Source of the DNA: Bacteroidota bacterium
GTDB lineage: Bacteria; Bacteroidota; Bacteroidia; Cytophagales; Cyclobacteriaceae
Length of the DNA stretch: 54,279 nt
Assembly: GCA_947470895.1 (NCBI GenBank)
Contig: CANIVF010000028.1
Location: 1-54,279, forward strand
Reading direction: 5' to 3'
This document shows positions 43,636-51,596 of this stretch, piece after piece; within the stretch, counting starts at the first letter, position 1, and each line of letters begins with the position of its first letter. The translations under genes and the position numbers were made by a program. A model generated the notes under the pieces. That model saw only the letters and a list, made by a program, of their open reading frames with translations, was not told the origin of the DNA and did not search any database.

Positions 43636-46600
43636 CTAATGTGTTTTCATAAAATCTTCTTTCAATACGCTGACCATCGAATCTAAAAGGAAGTCGGCAT
43701 TGGCTTTTGAGAACACCATCGGAGGTTTGATTTTTAACACATTGTTAAACGGTCCATCCGTGCTCATCAAAATTCCTTTGTCGCGCATGCGGTTGGCAAA
43801 GTGCGATGTTTGTTCCGCGGCAGGTTCTTTGGTTTCTCTGCTCTTCACCAATTCAATGCCCATAAACAAGCCAGGGCCGCGCACATCCCCGATGATTTCA
43901 AATTGATTCATAAGCGTGGTTAAGTTGTTTTTCAAAGACGCACCCACCACCTTCGCATTTTGTTGAAGTCCTTCTTCTTTGATCACCCTCAACACTGCTA
44001 AACCAACCGCACATGAAACCGGGTTGCCACCAAACGTATTGAAGTATTCCATTCCGTTTTTAAACCGATCGGCCACCGCCTGCGTGGTAACCACCACGGC
44101 CAGTGGATGTCCATTTCCGATGGGTTTACCAATGGTGACCACATCGGGCACGACACCATGTTCTTCAAACGCCCAGAAATAATCTCCTGCCCTGCCGCAT
44201 CCGGTTTGTACTTCATCCGCAATGCAAAGACCACCGGCTTCGTGCACATATTGGTAGGCTTCTTTTAAAAAGTTTTTAGGTAACTCCACTTGTCCACCAC
44301 AACTGATGACGGATTCAAAAACAAATGCAGCCGGGTTTCTTCCCTCCGACTGAATTTTCTTCACCGCTTGCTTCACATGACTTGCATATTTACTTCCTGC
44401 CTGCGGATCATCCGATCTGTATATACCTCGGTACACATCCGGTATGGGTACGACATGAATATGTGGCGCTGCTCCTTTACCTCCGGGGCCATCGAATTTG
44501 TATGAACTGATTTCGACACATCCATTGGTATTGCCATGATAGCCAACCTCCGACACAATCATGTCTTTTTGATTGGTATACGTTTTCGCTAAGCGCATGG
44601 CGAGTTCGTTGGCTTCGCTCCCAGAATTAACAATGAATGCTACATTCAGTGCACGTGGCATGGTGGTCAATAATTCCTCAACAAACTTCACCATGTTTTC
44701 GTGCAGGTAGCGTGTATTGGTATTGAGTACCGCCATTTGTCGTTGCCCCGCTAACACCACACGTGGATGCTCGTGACCCACGTGGGCCACATTGTTTACG
44801 GTATCCAGATAACGTCTGCCGGAATCATCCAATAAGTAAATCCCATTACCTCTCACCATTTTAATGGGATCGCGGTAAGAGATACTCATGTTTTTGCCCA
44901 GATGCTGCTTTCTGTAATTGACAATCTCATGCTTCTCAAGCGACCTCGGTTGCTCGGATGATTTTCCTGCAAGCAGCAACCATGGATCAGGTGAAATGCT
45001 TGTCCATAAGGCACGTTGTTGTGCCTGTGCTACGCCCGGAAAGTCTCCATGCTTGCCTAGTGTATTGAGGATGATTTGAAAATGAAGATGCGGTGGCCAG
45101 TTACCATTTTCATGTCGTGATCCAATGCTTCCAATCTCATCGCCTTTCTTTACTGTTTGACCAACATGAATCGATCGTAACGAATCGGTGGTAAGATGAC
45201 CATACAACGTATAGAACGTTAAACCATCAGCTACATGATGTTCCAGAATAATCGTGGGACCATAATCACGTTCGGATGGATTGTTAGCAAAGCTATGAAT
45301 GGTTCCATCCAGCACAGCATATACAGGCTCGCCTGGTTTAGCAAAGAAATCCATACCCGTATGCACCGTTCTCCACGAAAGTGCATCATTGCCAGGCACA
45401 GCAAAGGCATCGGTCGTGTAAAAGGCACGCGCTTCTTTGTATCGGCCAACAGCTAGCCTAGCCCCGGAGTTATTCATCAATTGAGTAACCTGCTCATCCA
45501 GTTGATCAGGATCAAGCAGTATTGCGCTGGTGCCGATGTCCAGACTGCCCACACTTAAATCAAGCCACAGGGTAGATTGATTTTTGTCGACTGGAAATAC
45601 AACCGATGATGAATGGGCCACCGCCCATGGAGTAAACCGTTCATTTGCCAAGCAAGGTTCTAACCCACATGCTTGCCGGAATGCATAGTGCGCTAAGTCC
45701 GGATGAATACTTTTCCATTTTTCCAATAGCTCCCATGCCGACTTATCGCTAATTTGTAAATATACATTTTCAGGATGCTCGATGCGATTCAACTCAGAAC
45801 AGGTAACGCTGATGAGCAATCGCGAAGCCACCAGCGTATAAAGTACCGATAGTTCAACTTCCGTGATCGCAAATGCGTGGTGAAATCCTTTCACTACATG
45901 ACAAGCCGCTTCCAAAGGATCGGGCTTGTTCATTACTGCATAAGCAAGAGCAATGGCGAGCTCGTTGATGGTGTGTGTATAAACGACATCACCAAAATCG
46001 ATCACACCCGGCACGTGCGGATCATGGGTGTCGAGGCTTACCAGTACATTATAATCATTAGCGTCATTGTAGTTTACACTTTTGCGTAGGTTCGGAAAAA
46101 CCGGGAGCACATCGTGTTCAAAGAGTTGATAGAAATACAGGGTCAGCTCCCTGCAATCGGTATTGAATTTATTCAAATGTGGTTTTATCCATTCCGTTTG
46201 CGCGGGATCCCATTTCATAAAACGATGGGCATCGGGGTGATCAAAATCCGACAAGGCGTTACAGAGTTTGCCGCACAGTTCTCCCAATCGTTCGAGCAAG
46301 ACAGCGCTATGTGGATTTGCACTGGCAAATACTCTTCCATCCACCCAGGTAAGTAAGCGTGCCATTCGGGTTTTGCCATCGGAGGCAGGCAACATGATGA
46401 TCTCCTTTCCATCGTTCGCATGGAGGAGCGATGAGATGGTGAGGCCAAATTTTCGGGATACTAAATGATTGATCAGGCTATTCTGTAATTCAAGATTGAT
46501 GCGTTGTTCTGCTGCATTGGCAATCTTGAAAATGTAAGCCTGTTTATCGGATGATTCGAGATAGAAGTTCAAATCCAGTTCCCCGGGCAATTGAACTACC

Positions 46601-46662
46601 GTTGCTTCAATGCCATAGTTTTCTTTGATGATGGAAGCCACAGAAGTGATATCAAAACTCAT
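43636..46662 (-). CDS. APH-like kinase / M23 peptidase / class-III aminotransferase fusion
   Basis: 1008 residues with three domains. About 20-300 is an aminoglycoside-phosphotransferase-like kinase related to hydroxylysine and ethanolamine kinases: Asp200-x4-Asn205 in NYNDANDYN and IDFGD. The usual His two residues before Asp200 is Tyr198. About 420-550 is an M23 metallopeptidase fold with HTGMD (His434, Asp438) and PPHLHF (His525, His527). About 590-1005 is a class-III aminotransferase with the PLP lysine at 846 in GKPIGNGHP, of the ethanolamine-phosphate or phosphohydroxylysine phospho-lyase kind. No signal peptide is seen, so the M23 part may be non-peptidase. Kinase plus phospho-lyase on one chain fits successive steps on an amino alcohol. 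Confidence 0.85.
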   Translation of the reverse strand: MSFDITSVASIIKENYGIEATVVQLPGELDLNFYLESSDKQAYIFKIANAAEQRINLELQNSLINHLVSRKFGLTISSLLHANDGKEIIMLPASDGKTRMARLLTWVDGRVFASANPHSAVLLERLGELCGKLCNALSDFDHPDAHRFMKWDPAQTEWIKPHLNKFNTDCRELTLYFYQLFEHDVLPVFPNLRKSVNYNDANDYNVLVSLDTHDPHVPGVIDFGDVVYTHTINELAIALAYAVMNKPDPLEAACHVVKGFHHAFAITEVELSVLYTLVASRLLISVTCSELNRIEHPENVYLQISDKSAWELLEKWKSIHPDLAHYAFRQACGLEPCLANERFTPWAVAHSSSVVFPVDKNQSTLWLDLSVGSLDIGTSAILLDPDQLDEQVTQLMNNSGARLAVGRYKEARAFYTTDAFAVPGNDALSWRTVHTGMDFFAKPGEPVYAVLDGTIHSFANNPSERDYGPTIILEHHVADGLTFYTLYGHLTTDSLRSIHVGQTVKKGDEIGSIGSRHENGNWPPHLHFQIILNTLGKHGDFPGVAQAQQRALWTSISPDPWLLLAGKSSEQPRSLEKHEIVNYRKQHLGKNMSISYRDPIKMVRGNGIYLLDDSGRRYLDTVNNVAHVGHEHPRVVLAGQRQMAVLNTNTRYLHENMVKFVEELLTTMPRALNVAFIVNSGSEANELAMRLAKTYTNQKDMIVSEVGYHGNTNGCVEISSYKFDGPGGKGAAPHIHVVPIPDVYRGIYRSDDPQAGSKYASHVKQAVKKIQSEGRNPAAFVFESVISCGGQVELPKNFLKEAYQYVHEAGGLCIADEVQTGCGRAGDYFWAFEEHGVVPDVVTIGKPIGNGHPLAVVVTTQAVADRFKNGMEYFNTFGGNPVSCAVGLAVLRVIKEEGLQQNAKVVGASLKNNLTTLMNQFEIIGDVRGPGLFMGIELVKSRETKEPAAEQTSHFANRMRDKGILMSTDGPFNNVLKIKPPMVFSKANADFLLDSMVSVLKEDFMKTH

Positions 46663-46724
46663 AGGACAAAATAACAGTTAAATGTTGCGCGTGAATTTAT
46701 GAATATACCGTGAATTCCGAACCT

Positions 46725-46763
46725 GCTTTGTGGTTGAAAGGCGCGCGACCGGTATTAAAAAAA
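46725..46763 (+). repeat. Direct repeat C1 flanking family-A copy A4
   Basis: Begins GCTTTGTGGTTGAA. It is matched exactly 240 bases downstream by C2, with 5 differences in 39 bases. The pair brackets A4. Confidence 0.7.
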
Positions 46764-46771
46764 GATCCTTC

Positions 46772-46960
46772 GCCCATGTTGGTGTTCTTCACCAACTTGC
46801 CACTTAAAAGAAGTTGTGAAGACCGATATCATCCCCCACGCTGCACGCTGTTATGAGATAACGCACTGGAACCATTTAATACCGTTCCTTGTGATTTAAC
46901 TGGAAGTAAGTCAGTATTTAATTAGTCAAGGTGATTGTTGGTGAAGAACACCAACAAGGC
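46772..46960. repeat. Family-A REPIN-like element, copy A4
   Basis: Left hairpin GTTGGTG/CACCAAC with loop TTCTT (46778-46796) and right hairpin TTGTTGGTG/CACCAACAA with loop AAGAA (46935-46957). The 138-base core is unrelated to A1/A2. It is the only copy not between convergent genes. Confidence 0.8.
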
Positions 46961-46964
46961 AGTG

Positions 46965-47003
46965 GCTTTGTGGTTGAATGGCGCTAGATCGGTATCAAAA
47001 AAA
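46965..47003 (+). repeat. Direct repeat C2 flanking family-A copy A4
   Basis: Second copy of C1. Its end runs into the A-tract of the terminator of the downstream minus-strand gene. Confidence 0.7.
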
Positions 47004-47030
47004 ACACCCCTGCAGTTTTAGCTACAGGGA
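46997..47030 (-). terminator. Intrinsic terminator of the large Asp-box gene
   Basis: Read on the minus strand, a stem (CCCTG, a mismatch, AG pairing with CT and CAGGG on the other arm; 47009-47029) is followed by eight consecutive T residues. It lies 35 bases past the stop of the gene ending at 47065. Confidence 0.8.
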
Positions 47031-47064
47031 TGCTGCTATATTATTCGATATCTACCTATACAAC

Positions 47065-50000
47065 TCACTTCCAGCCCGTGACCACGGGTTCAACATTATT
47101 TTCTCTTAATGATTTTAGAAAAGAAGCTAAGTCATTCTTCATCAACGAATCGAACTCTTTTTGCACATCCGTGAGTCGCTGTTTGAGTAGGGCATATACT
47201 TCTTTGTGTTGATTGGCCGGAGCAAAATCAGCCGTGCCTATGGCGCTTGCCAGATAACCGAATTTACCCAGTAACATTTCAGGGTATCGAACATCATCTT
47301 GGCCGGTGCCAGTATATTTCAATTGAACAAGTTTACTTTCGGTTAGAATCAGCATGCTATCTAACTGTGAGGCTGACTTTACTAGTTTTTTGTAGACGAT
47401 TCCTTTAGCCTGCAGCACATCCTTAAGGTCATAAAGTTGTCTGCGCATGGATTCAATTTCACTTACCATCTTACCACCGGCATCATAATCAGCATGGATC
47501 TTTGCCAACCACTCAACCTGGGCAGTAATATCACTCAGCGTCCCTTCTGAATTAGGATCTTTGGTCACTGTGAGTGTGCTGGTCAACTTCTGATCACCGG
47601 CCACCATGCTCACATTGTATTTTCCTGGAGGCATCAGGTACGACCGGAATGGATTGCTGATGTAAGCGGGACGGGATCTGCCTTTATCCAGTGCTACCCA
47701 ATTAGCACCGGTTGGCGTGGTACGCATGGTGATGTCTTTAGCTGGTTTCCCCTGGAAGTCCCACCACACACGACTGATGCCTGCTTTGCCTTTTTGCTTG
47801 AAGGTTTTTACGGTATCTCCTGAGGCTGATGTGATATAAATCTTGACGCTATCTTTATCAGCATTTTGCCAATAGTTAATAGACGCACCGGTTGGTGGGT
47901 CATAGCCGGTTGAAGGCTCGGGCAGAAACTGCATCGTAGCAGTCTTGGGTTGAAAGCGATAAGCATCTTTCGGATTGAACAATGCCGCCTTTACACCAGA
48001 AACATTTTGTGGGATTTGCTGAAGTGGCGTTAGATCGTCAAGAATCCAGGCGCCACGGCCATAGGTGCCAACAACCAGATCGTTAAAGTGCTCTTGTACT
48101 TCAAGCCAATACATGGGCGTGTGCGGAAGGTTGCTCATAAACACCTGCCAGTTTTCTCCATCATCAAAAGAGATATAGAGTGTACTCTCGGTACCAAGGT
48201 AAAGTAGCCCTTTACGTTTAGGATCTTCTTTAATGCTGCGGCAATAGTTTAAGTTGCCCGCTCCTATGCCCTTCGTGATTTTCTTCCAGGTCTTTCCAAA
48301 GTTATCAGTCTTGTAAACAAAGGGTTGAAAATTTCCTACCTCATGTAAATCGATGGTGAGGTACGCTTTGCCTTCACTCCAGCGCGAAGCTTCAATGTTT
48401 CGTACAGAACCGAGTGGCGGTAACTCCAGAAGGTTTTTGGTCACATTAGTCCAATCCTTACCCCCGTTCTGACTAACCTGAACCAATCCATCATTCGTGC
48501 CCGCCCAAAACACACCTTGCCCCACAGGCGATTCTTCAAATGCATAGATCACATTCGCATACTCAACACCTATGTTGTCCGGTGTAAGCCCACCCGACAT
48601 CTGTTGTTTCGATTTATCATTCATCGTTAAATCAGGGCTTATTACGTCCCATGATTGTCCCCCATTGGTCGTGCGATGTACCACCTGGCTGGTGACATAC
48701 ACCGTATTATTATCATGCGGACTAATCAGTACTGGAAAGGTCCACTGAAACCGGTATTTCACTTCGTTGGCAGCCTGACCAGCTGTATATTCTGGCCATA
48801 CTTCCACCTGACGGAATTGTCGTGTCTTCTCGTTGTAACGAACCACCACACCACCCACAGCACCAGTGCCGGATGCGCTTGACCAAACGATGTCCGGATT
48901 CTTAGGGTCAGGGGTTGCAAAACCACTTTCGCCACCACCTACCTCATGCCACATACCCGTGGCGATACCCGCACCGGAAAATCCTCCCACGTTGCTTCGG
49001 CTTGGTCCTCGCATCGATGGGCCGTCCTGCCGGTTTGTCAACACATTATAGGGAATATGATTATCCGCAGTGACGTGATACAACTGGGCAATGGGAAGAC
49101 TGATTCGCATCCAACTTTTTCCTCGGGTTTCGGAAATGGAAACACCACCATCGTGCGATACGATCATGCGATTGCCATTCTTAGGATCAATCCACATTTC
49201 ATGATGATCTCCGTAAGGCTGAGTCATAAAATCAATCGGTTCAATGGAACGACCACCATCAATACTGGTGAAGAATGTAGAAGACATAAAGTAAACATCG
49301 TTTGCCTGATCGGGTGATGCAGCAACGCGTGTATAGTAGGCCTGACGGCCCGTAAGATTCCGGTTTGAGTTGATCAAGGCCCACGATTTCCCTTTGTCAT
49401 CCGAGCGCCATAGTTCACCGGTCTCGACTTTATCGCCCAGCTTTTCAACACCGTCTCCGGTTTCGATCAGAGCATATACACGATTAGGGCTTGCAGGTGT
49501 CATGGCCAGGGCAATCTTTCCAACCGGTTGCTCTGGCAAACCATTGCCTTTGAGTTTTGTCCAGGTTTCACCTCCGTCATTAGACATGTGAAGTCCGCTG
49601 CCCACGCCACCGCTGGCACGGTTCCAGGTGCTTAGCGAAAGTTGCCACATACCCGCAAAGAGAGTGCGGGGATTGGTTGGGTCCATCACCAGATCGGAAG
49701 AACCCGTATTCTCATCTACAAATAAAACCTGCTTCCATGATTTTCCACCATCGGTAGATTTATAAACACCGCGGTCTTTTTGCGGAGCATAGCTATGACC
49801 TACTGCACAAACGTATATGATGTCGGGATTGGTGGGATGAATAACAATTCTTGAAATGCGACCGGTGTTATCAAGGCCAGCCTGATTCCAGGTTTCACCA
49901 CCATCAGTTGATTTCCATACCCCATTTCCAATGGATACATTAGACCGGATAGAACTCTCACCGGTGCCAGCGAAAACCACTTGATAATCGGATGGAGCTA

Positions 50001-50280
50001 CGGCCAATGCTCCCATGGCATGCACAGGTTTGTCATCAAATACCGGGCGCCAGGTAAGTCCACCATCGGTTGTTTTCCATATCCCTCCGGTGGCTGCGCC
50101 AGCGAGGTAAACCAGGTCATTTCCAGGAATACCAACAGCACAAGTTACCCGGTTTCCAATGGGACCAATGTGACGAAACTTAAGTTGATCAATGTCTTCT
50201 TTTTTTATGGTTTGAGCTTGAGCAACCATGCAAAACACTAGGAAGGCCAATGGCCCCATCAGGCGGAAAATATTTCTCAT
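47065..50280 (-). CDS. Large secreted Asp-box (BNR/sortilin-like) propeller protein
   Basis: 1071 residues with a signal peptide (MRNIFRLMGPLAFLVFCMVAQAQ). From about 40 to 730 it has at least nine Asp boxes of the S/T-x-D-G-G-x-T/S-W type, such as TTDGGLTW, STDGGETW, STDGGKSW and SNDGGETW, forming one or two beta-propellers as in VPS10/sortilin and BNR hydrolases. The segment 750-900 is a beta-rich domain, and 920-1071 is helical and Lys/Asp-rich. Known relatives are annotated as glycosyl hydrolases or YVTN-like proteins with no proven activity. It is exported, stands alone, and ends at a clear terminator. Confidence 0.82.
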   Translation of the reverse strand: MRNIFRLMGPLAFLVFCMVAQAQTIKKEDIDQLKFRHIGPIGNRVTCAVGIPGNDLVYLAGAATGGIWKTTDGGLTWRPVFDDKPVHAMGALAVAPSDYQVVFAGTGESSIRSNVSIGNGVWKSTDGGETWNQAGLDNTGRISRIVIHPTNPDIIYVCAVGHSYAPQKDRGVYKSTDGGKSWKQVLFVDENTGSSDLVMDPTNPRTLFAGMWQLSLSTWNRASGGVGSGLHMSNDGGETWTKLKGNGLPEQPVGKIALAMTPASPNRVYALIETGDGVEKLGDKVETGELWRSDDKGKSWALINSNRNLTGRQAYYTRVAASPDQANDVYFMSSTFFTSIDGGRSIEPIDFMTQPYGDHHEMWIDPKNGNRMIVSHDGGVSISETRGKSWMRISLPIAQLYHVTADNHIPYNVLTNRQDGPSMRGPSRSNVGGFSGAGIATGMWHEVGGGESGFATPDPKNPDIVWSSASGTGAVGGVVVRYNEKTRQFRQVEVWPEYTAGQAANEVKYRFQWTFPVLISPHDNNTVYVTSQVVHRTTNGGQSWDVISPDLTMNDKSKQQMSGGLTPDNIGVEYANVIYAFEESPVGQGVFWAGTNDGLVQVSQNGGKDWTNVTKNLLELPPLGSVRNIEASRWSEGKAYLTIDLHEVGNFQPFVYKTDNFGKTWKKITKGIGAGNLNYCRSIKEDPKRKGLLYLGTESTLYISFDDGENWQVFMSNLPHTPMYWLEVQEHFNDLVVGTYGRGAWILDDLTPLQQIPQNVSGVKAALFNPKDAYRFQPKTATMQFLPEPSTGYDPPTGASINYWQNADKDSVKIYITSASGDTVKTFKQKGKAGISRVWWDFQGKPAKDITMRTTPTGANWVALDKGRSRPAYISNPFRSYLMPPGKYNVSMVAGDQKLTSTLTVTKDPNSEGTLSDITAQVEWLAKIHADYDAGGKMVSEIESMRRQLYDLKDVLQAKGIVYKKLVKSASQLDSMLILTESKLVQLKYTGTGQDDVRYPEMLLGKFGYLASAIGTADFAPANQHKEVYALLKQRLTDVQKEFDSLMKNDLASFLKSLRENNVEPVVTGWK

Positions 50281-50438
50281 AGGTTTTTAAGTTGGGATGA
50301 AATTGTGGTAAGAAAGATATAAGGAATGCACCTAACACGAAAGTAATTTGTTTTGGGTGGTTAACGGCAACATGAGCCGCTTGCAAAGCACTGAGATCAG
50401 AAGCTGCGTGGGCCTTAAGCTACACGTGGTAAAGCACG

Positions 50439-50474
50439 CAAAAAAAAAAAGACTACCCGAATAAACAGGTAGCC
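50439..50474 (-). terminator. Intrinsic terminator after the small-protein pair
   Basis: On the minus strand, GGCTACC pairs with GGTAGTC (one mismatch), then a run of about 12 T residues. It lies 30 bases past the stop of the 53-residue gene. Confidence 0.75.
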
Positions 50475-50503
50475 TTTACACCAATTACCAAACCTTTTCT
50501 TAT

Positions 50504-50665
50504 TTAATACAAACTGCTTTGCTCTGCCAGAATTTTGGCCAAACGATTTTTCATTTCTTTGATTAACTGCTTAACATTGATAAAGCCAATCAATCCTAGG
50601 ATGAAGAGTGCCAGGTTGATCGTAGCGATGTAAATGATAAGACCACTTGGGATTTCGATATTCAT
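50504..50665 (-). CDS. 53-residue small membrane protein
   Basis: Encodes a short leader (MNIEIPSGLI), a hydrophobic helix (IYIATINLALFILGLIGFI), and a basic amphipathic tail KQLIKEMKNRLAKILAEQ. One helix and a charged cytoplasmic tail suggest a membrane accessory peptide. A terminator follows directly, which supports it being a real gene. It follows the 45-residue gene by 15 bases. No family was recognised. Confidence 0.6.
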   Translation of the reverse strand: MNIEIPSGLIIYIATINLALFILGLIGFINVKQLIKEMKNRLAKILAEQSSLY

Positions 50666-50680
50666 AGTTTTAATGCTGGA

Positions 50681-50818
50681 TTATTTTTGAACCATTGATT
50701 TAACTTCCGACTGAAACGCTGGTGACTTTTCAGCTTTCACTGCCCTTGTTCGTTGCATATACTGATCAAGAAGCCAGCCTATAATGGTTTCGGAGATGGT
50801 GAGTTTGTTCGTTTTCAT
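50681..50818 (-). CDS. 45-residue small protein
   Basis: Opens MKTNKLTISETIIGWLLDQY and continues MQRTRAVKAEKSPAFQSEV to SMVQK. It has no membrane helix and is basic. I take the ATG at 50818; the frame stays open for 66 codons upstream but that part looks non-coding. It lies just upstream of the 53-residue gene and likely shares its transcript. Function is unknown. Confidence 0.5.
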   Translation of the reverse strand: MKTNKLTISETIIGWLLDQYMQRTRAVKAEKSPAFQSEVKSMVQK

Positions 50819-51154
50819 AGTTGTGATAGTATGCACACCATAGTTCAAATCTCTGACCAACCTATCTAAAGCCAGTAAAAACAAAAAAAAAGGACTTTCA
50901 GTAATCAATAGTTTCCATATTGGTACGAAAAATTCAAATTGGGATACTGATATTACGCTATACGGGATTTCAGCTTTGAAAAAATTACTATGGGCAAGCC
51001 TGTAGCACCCGTACATCGTGGTCTATTCTTTTCGTGACTACAAACCAGCGAAATAGGGACTCGCTCAGGTACGCATTCCTCCAATTTTTTAGTCATGGCG
51101 AGCAATGTATATTGCAAACCAGCCGAAATCCCCTTGTCATTTTTGAAGTTTGAT

Positions 51155-51496
51155 ATGAAAAGAAAACAAATACGTCTTCGTTGTTGGGTCGAATTAGACG
51201 GTTTAAAATTCTTTGGTCCTGGTCCTGCCGAATTGCTCGAAGGCATAAAACGCGAAGGATCACTCGCGAAGTCAGCCAAGCAAATGGGCATGTCATATAA
51301 GAAGGCATGGGATATCGTACAAAGCTTGAACAAGCTGACGAAAAATAAATTTGTAGAATCGCACAAAGGTGGTGAAGAAGGTGGAAGAACTGTTCTCACC
51401 AGGCACGGTAAAAATTTCGTATCTCAATACCGGATTCTCGAGAAAAAACTGAACGGCATTGTTGCAAAAGAAGACAACCTTTTGAAGTTACTATAA
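51155..51496 (+). CDS. ModE-like winged-helix transcriptional regulator
   Basis: 113 residues matching the N-terminal DNA-binding part of ModE and related LysR-type winged helices: LRCWVELDGLKFFGPG, then the helix-turn-helix GSLAKSAKQMGMSYKKAWDIV, and a wing with GGEEGGRTVLT. The C-terminal TOBE/molybdate-binding domain of full ModE is absent, so the effector route is unclear. I start at the ATG at 51155; an in-frame upstream start would add 20 residues unlike the family. A ModE-box palindrome lies 65 bases past its stop, in front of the TonB receptor. Confidence 0.85.
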   Translation: MKRKQIRLRCWVELDGLKFFGPGPAELLEGIKREGSLAKSAKQMGMSYKKAWDIVQSLNKLTKNKFVESHKGGEEGGRTVLTRHGKNFVSQYRILEKKLNGIVAKEDNLLKLL

Positions 51497-51560
51497 CGCT
51501 CCTCCAGGGTGATGCCCTGTGCCCCCGATAAATATTTAAATTCAAATAATTTTTTACTAC

Positions 51561-51590
51561 TTTCGATATATTCTATAATATATATCGAAA
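51561..51590. promoter_or_regulatory. ModE-box-like operator before the TonB receptor
   Basis: Perfect 11-base arms TTTCGATATAT (51561-51571) and ATATATCGAAA (51580-51590), 8-base spacer. This matches the known ModE consensus (CGnTATAT, spacer, ATATAnCG). It ends 6 bases before the receptor ATG, so bound protein should block transcription or initiation. Confidence 0.75.
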
Positions 51591-51596
51591 GAAAAT

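Noticed and set aside
50953-51399. 148-residue minus-strand frame opposite the ModE-like gene
   Set aside because: It overlaps a well-supported ModE-like gene, shows no family features, and has the Ser/Phe-rich bias of an antisense shadow.
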